64,000 bases of DNA from Paenibacillus sambharensis (lineage in GTDB: Bacteria > Bacillota > Bacilli > Paenibacillales > Paenibacillaceae), in the NCBI RefSeq assembly GCF_003233845.1, contig NZ_QKRB01000006.1:1-64000 (forward strand). The letters are read 5' to 3'. The position numbers were made by a program, and so were the translations under genes. Positions 61,008 to 64,000 of this stretch are shown piece after piece. Below the pieces are notes generated by a model, which worked only from the letters and a program-made list of their open reading frames with translations, was not told the DNA's origin and searched no databases. The stretch's first letter is position 1. The number at the start of each line of letters is the position of its first letter.

Positions 61008-62072
61008 ATGAAGGACCGGATTATGGTCATCTTTACGGGCGGCACAATAGGCAGCCGGATGAGCGGTAATGTCATTGATGTGCATCAGGACACCCGATAT
61101 GAATTATTGGAGCAGTACAGCCGGCTGGAAGACAGCAGGCCGTTTGAGATGGATACCCTGCAGCCGCTGCAGGTGCTGAGTGAGAATATGACGCCGGATA
61201 ACTGGCTGGAGCTGCTGGCAGCTCTGGATCAGATGGACCGGTCGCCATACGCAGGAATTATTATTACACATGGGTCTGATACGGTCCCTTATACGGCGGC
61301 CATGCTCAGCTATACGGCCAGCCACTACGGGCTGCCGATCGTGCTGGTGGCGAGCAACCAGCCGCTGGGCCACCCCCGGAGCAACGGGCTGCGGAATTTC
61401 GCCGCGGCGGTAGACTTTATAGCGGATGCCGATATTCCGGGCGTTTACGTTTCATTTGAGAATGAGCGAGGCGACCATGCCATCTATTTGGGTACGCGAA
61501 TAACAGAGGCGCTTCCGTTTAACGATCAATTTGACAGTCCGTATGGCGTGCCGTTCGGCAGGGTGGTTGACGGGATATTCGTCCCTGACCAGCATGAGGT
61601 TCACCCGGAGGTTGCTGAGCTGCGGGCAGTGAGAGAGCCGGCTGCGGACCTGCGGCGTGTCAGGTTCTCAACGAAGGTTATGTACATTCGACCCTTCCCG
61701 GGCTTGAATTATGCCTTGTATGATTTCCGTTCTGCACGGCCGGATGCCGTTCTGCATGGCGTCTATCATTCCGCTACGGCGAGCAGCTTCACTTCAGAGC
61801 GGTACAGCAGCTCGATAACCGGTTTTGCGGCATACTGCCGTGAGCATGGGGTACCGCTGTATGTGGCGCCAGCGAAGGGGCAGGGGTCTGCCTTGTACCG
61901 ATCAGCGGATGAATTCATGAGAGCGGGCATCCTTGGTCTGCCGAAGATCGGGATGGAAGCAGCCCTGGTCAAGCTGATGCTGGCATACGGAACCTGTGAT
62001 ACAGAAGAAGAGCGTTCGGCGTTCCTCGGGCGGAATATCTTCTATGAGCATCACGAGGGTGGCAGCTGGTAG
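61008..62072 (+). CDS. L-asparaginase (type I-like)
   Basis: A 354-residue cytosolic amidohydrolase. The first catalytic Thr lies in IFTGGTIGSRM and the second in ITHGSDTVPYTAAMLSY, the standard asparaginase pair. No signal peptide is seen, so it is a type I, cytoplasmic form hydrolysing asparagine to aspartate and ammonia. A glutaminyl-tRNA amidotransferase GatD-type role is unlikely in this phylum. ATG 61008 has GGAGG eleven bases upstream; a 21-residue longer reading lacks a ribosome site. Confidence 0.9.
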   Translation: MKDRIMVIFTGGTIGSRMSGNVIDVHQDTRYELLEQYSRLEDSRPFEMDTLQPLQVLSENMTPDNWLELLAALDQMDRSPYAGIIITHGSDTVPYTAAMLSYTASHYGLPIVLVASNQPLGHPRSNGLRNFAAAVDFIADADIPGVYVSFENERGDHAIYLGTRITEALPFNDQFDSPYGVPFGRVVDGIFVPDQHEVHPEVAELRAVREPAADLRRVRFSTKVMYIRPFPGLNYALYDFRSARPDAVLHGVYHSATASSFTSERYSSSITGFAAYCREHGVPLYVAPAKGQGSALYRSADEFMRAGILGLPKIGMEAALVKLMLAYGTCDTEEERSAFLGRNIFYEHHEGGSW

Positions 62073-62104
62073 GGTTGTGAAGCAGAGGATGAGCGGGGAA
62101 GTCT

Positions 62105-62114
62105 GGGGGGGGGG
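62105..62114 (+). repeat. Ten-base poly-G tract at start of GTPase gene
   Basis: A run of ten G lies three bases before the only good in-frame start (GTG 62118). With eleven G an ATG at 62089 would come into frame instead. Confidence 0.8.
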
Positions 62115-62117
62115 CTG

Positions 62118-64000
62118 GTGCGGTTGGCTGATGGCGGATTGCAGGGCAGGCGGAATGTAGGCATCTTTGCGCATGTAGACGCCGGCAAGACGACTACGAC
62201 GGAGCAGATGCTTTACTTGAGCGGCAGAATCAGATCGCTCGGAAGTGTGGACAAGGGGACCGCGAGAACAGATTTTATGGACGTGGAACGGGAGCGGGGA
62301 ATTTCGGTCCGGGCAGCGGCAACCACTTACAGCTGGGAAGGCGTGGCGGTCAACCTGGTTGATACGCCAGGCCATATTGATTTTGTCTCTGAGGTTGAGC
62401 GGGTGCTGCGGGTGATGGATGGCGCTGTGCTGATCGTATCGGCTGTAGAGGGTGTGCAGTCACAGACCGAAGTGATCTGGCAGGCGCTGCGCAAGCTGGG
62501 CATCCCGACCATTATATACGTTAATAAAATGGACCGGGTTGGCGCCAGTGCCGGGCAGGTGCTGCTGGATATTCACAAGCACTTGTCGGTGCAGGCGGTA
62601 CCGGTGCAGCTGCCGCTGGGTGAAGGTGAAGAATTCGCCGGACCGGCCTCGATTTGGCATCATGCCGGGAAGCAGCAGGCGGCTGCGGCCGGTCAGGCGG
62701 AGGCCTACCAGGCTGCACGTACGGCCATGATTGAGGCAGCTGCCGAATCGGATGAGAGGCTGCTGGACCGTTATATGGAGGAGGGCATCCCGGAGGCGGA
62801 AGGTCCGCTGTCCTGGTGGCAGAGTGAAGCAGCGGCTTTGGCCAGAAGCGGCAGCCTATTCCCTGTCCTCTATGGCGCATCGGGCAAGGGGCTGGGCGTG
62901 AGAGAGCTGATGGAAGCGGTGAACGGCTGCCTGCCTGCGCCAGCCGGCGACAACCAGGATCAGGTGTCAGGCATTGTATTCAAGATTGAACGGGACAAGA
63001 CAATGGGTCGGATGGCGTATGTCCGTCTGTACGGAGGCTGTGTCCGCAACCGTGATACGGTCTACAACGCTACACAGAATATCGAGGAGAAGGTAACGCA
63101 GATCCGTAAAGTGGACGGGAACCGGACGGAGGATGCCGGTGAGCTTGCAGCAGGGGATATTGCGGCGGTATGCGGTATGCAGCATGTCCGAATCGGTGAC
63201 ATTATCGGCAGTCCGGAAGCGGTGCCGGATGAGGCGAGGCTGGCTGTGCCGCTGCTGACCGTTCAGGTGCATTGGGGATCGGAAGCCGATTACCCCCGTG
63301 TTGTTGCAGCGCTTCAGGAGCTGGCGGATGAAGATCCGCTGCTGGATCTGCAGTGGCTGCAGGAGGAACGGGAGCTGCACCTCAAAGTAATGGGACCGAT
63401 CCAACTGGAAGTTCTGGCCCGGGTTCTGGACAGCCGCTACGGTTTGACCGTTACGTTCGGACAGCCTTCCGTTATTTATAAGGAAACACTCAAGGGTTCG
63501 GGTGAAGGCTTCGTCGCCTACACGATGCCTAAACCGTGCTGGGCTATTCTCCGTTTCCGGATGGAGCCGCTTCCACGCGGCAGCGGGCTGCAGTATGAAG
63601 CGAATGTGCGGGCCGAAGACCTGCTGCCCCAGTATCAGAACGAAGTGGCACGCCGGGTTCCGGAGGCGCTGCAGCAGGGACTGAAAGGCTGGGAAGTGGT
63701 GGACGTTAAGGTTACTTTGACGGAAGGCGAACACCATGTCTGGCATACGCATCCGCTTGACTTTGTGGTGGCTACCCCGATGGGCATCATGGACGGGCTG
63801 AACCGGATTGGCACGAAGCTTCTGGAGCCGATGCTGAGATTCCGTGTCACGGTGCCGGAAGAGTTTGGCGGCAAGGTGATGAACGATCTGGTACAGATGC
63901 GTGGAACGTTTGACACTCCCTCCCTTCATGGTGACAGGCTGACTATTGAAGGACGATTGCCGGCTGCAACCTCGCTGGAGTACCCGGTTAAGCTGGGCTC
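62118..64000 (+). CDS. TetM-like ribosomal-protection GTPase (partial, runs off window)
   Basis: At least 627 residues of an EF-G-like translational GTPase. G1 is AHVDAGKTTTTE, the switch region includes GSVDKGTARTDF and RERGISV, G3 is DTPGHIDFVSEVERV and G4 is NKMDRVG. Then come domains II-IV, with LPQYQNEVARRVPEAL and ATPMGIMDGLNRIGTKLLEPML near the end. The order and motifs match Tet(M)/OtrA-type proteins more than EF-G. It may release tetracycline or another drug from ribosomes, or act as a housekeeping paralogue; resistance is not proven. The start GTG 62118 follows the poly-G tract, with an in-frame stop (asparaginase TAG) upstream. The last ~20-40 residues are outside the window. Confidence 0.88.
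   Translation, partial: MRLADGGLQGRRNVGIFAHVDAGKTTTTEQMLYLSGRIRSLGSVDKGTARTDFMDVERERGISVRAAATTYSWEGVAVNLVDTPGHIDFVSEVERVLRVMDGAVLIVSAVEGVQSQTEVIWQALRKLGIPTIIYVNKMDRVGASAGQVLLDIHKHLSVQAVPVQLPLGEGEEFAGPASIWHHAGKQQAAAAGQAEAYQAARTAMIEAAAESDERLLDRYMEEGIPEAEGPLSWWQSEAAALARSGSLFPVLYGASGKGLGVRELMEAVNGCLPAPAGDNQDQVSGIVFKIERDKTMGRMAYVRLYGGCVRNRDTVYNATQNIEEKVTQIRKVDGNRTEDAGELAAGDIAAVCGMQHVRIGDIIGSPEAVPDEARLAVPLLTVQVHWGSEADYPRVVAALQELADEDPLLDLQWLQEERELHLKVMGPIQLEVLARVLDSRYGLTVTFGQPSVIYKETLKGSGEGFVAYTMPKPCWAILRFRMEPLPRGSGLQYEANVRAEDLLPQYQNEVARRVPEALQQGLKGWEVVDVKVTLTEGEHHVWHTHPLDFVVATPMGIMDGLNRIGTKLLEPMLRFRVTVPEEFGGKVMNDLVQMRGTFDTPSLHGDRLTIEGRLPAATSLEYPVKLG

Noticed and set aside
62967-63929. 320-codon open frame antisense to the TetM-like gene
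   Set aside because: The plus strand encodes a continuous translational GTPase with all motifs, open to the window end.

Overview
This is a chromosomal window from a moderately GC-rich member of the Bacillota, most likely Paenibacillus or a close relative. The signs are strong AGGAGG-type ribosome binding sites, frequent GTG/TTG starts, an S-layer-homology (SLH) protein, a YwqC/YwqD/YwqE-type tyrosine phosphorylation module, a paeninodin-like lasso peptide cluster, and an AraC regulator fused to a siderophore-type binding domain. This assignment is inferred from gene content only. No rRNA, tRNA, CRISPR array or intact insertion sequence was seen.

Region 1 (1-15.2 kb) is a mosaic of small units. 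It holds a multidrug-type ABC exporter divergent from a Btr-like AraC regulator, a thioredoxin-reductase-like flavoprotein, a chemoreceptor, an MFS exporter, a membrane phospholipase-D-like protein and a thioredoxin-fold protein. It also holds a three-gene operon (small monooxygenase, cobalamin-binding protein with CarH-type motifs, hybrid histidine kinase) that looks like a B12-dependent, possibly light-sensing, phosphorelay. Two general-stress-like genes follow.

Region 2 (15.3-19.8 kb) is accessory. It is visibly AT-rich up to about 17.4 kb, with an orphan carbamoyltransferase homologue, a DUF3024-like protein and a lipoprotein. Then come an Rrf2 regulator with a perfect 12-bp-arm operator, a methyltransferase gene preceded by a related operator, and a gene-poor stretch with repeated GTTAGGT heptamers.

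Region 3 (19.8-26.3 kb) carries two cyclic-di-GMP enzymes, an effector-binding protein, an ECF sigma factor and a diacylglycerol-kinase-type lipid kinase.

Region 4 (26.3-33.5 kb, minus strand) is a complete lasso peptide operon in the order C-A-K-B1-B2-N-D: cyclase, precursor, HPr-kinase-like kinase, leader-recognition protein, leader protease, nucleotidyltransferase, ABC exporter. The precursor has the paeninodin ring pattern (Ala1 to Asp9) and a C-terminal Ser for modification, but an unusually long, proline-rich predicted core of 40 residues.

Region 5 (33.8-59.1 kb) starts with a DoxX gene under a predicted Fnr/CRP-type promoter, then two unknown genes, then a Wzx/Wzy exopolysaccharide locus: phosphatase, Wzz-like modulator, BY-kinase, GalU, priming transferase, four glycosyltransferases, acetyltransferase, Wzy, MurB, MurA, Wzx, ManC, a phosphohexomutase homologue without its catalytic residues, Ugd, an SLH protein and an RmlB-like dehydratase. 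A palindrome, TTATTC-N5-GAATAA, recurs upstream of the first three units. The murB-murA pair suggests a muramic-acid or enolpyruvyl sugar in the polymer, or extra wall precursor supply.

Region 6 (59.3-64 kb) has an XRE regulator, an unknown gene with Fur/Zur-like sites, an L-asparaginase and the 5' part of a TetM-like ribosomal-protection GTPase whose start lies just after a run of ten G.
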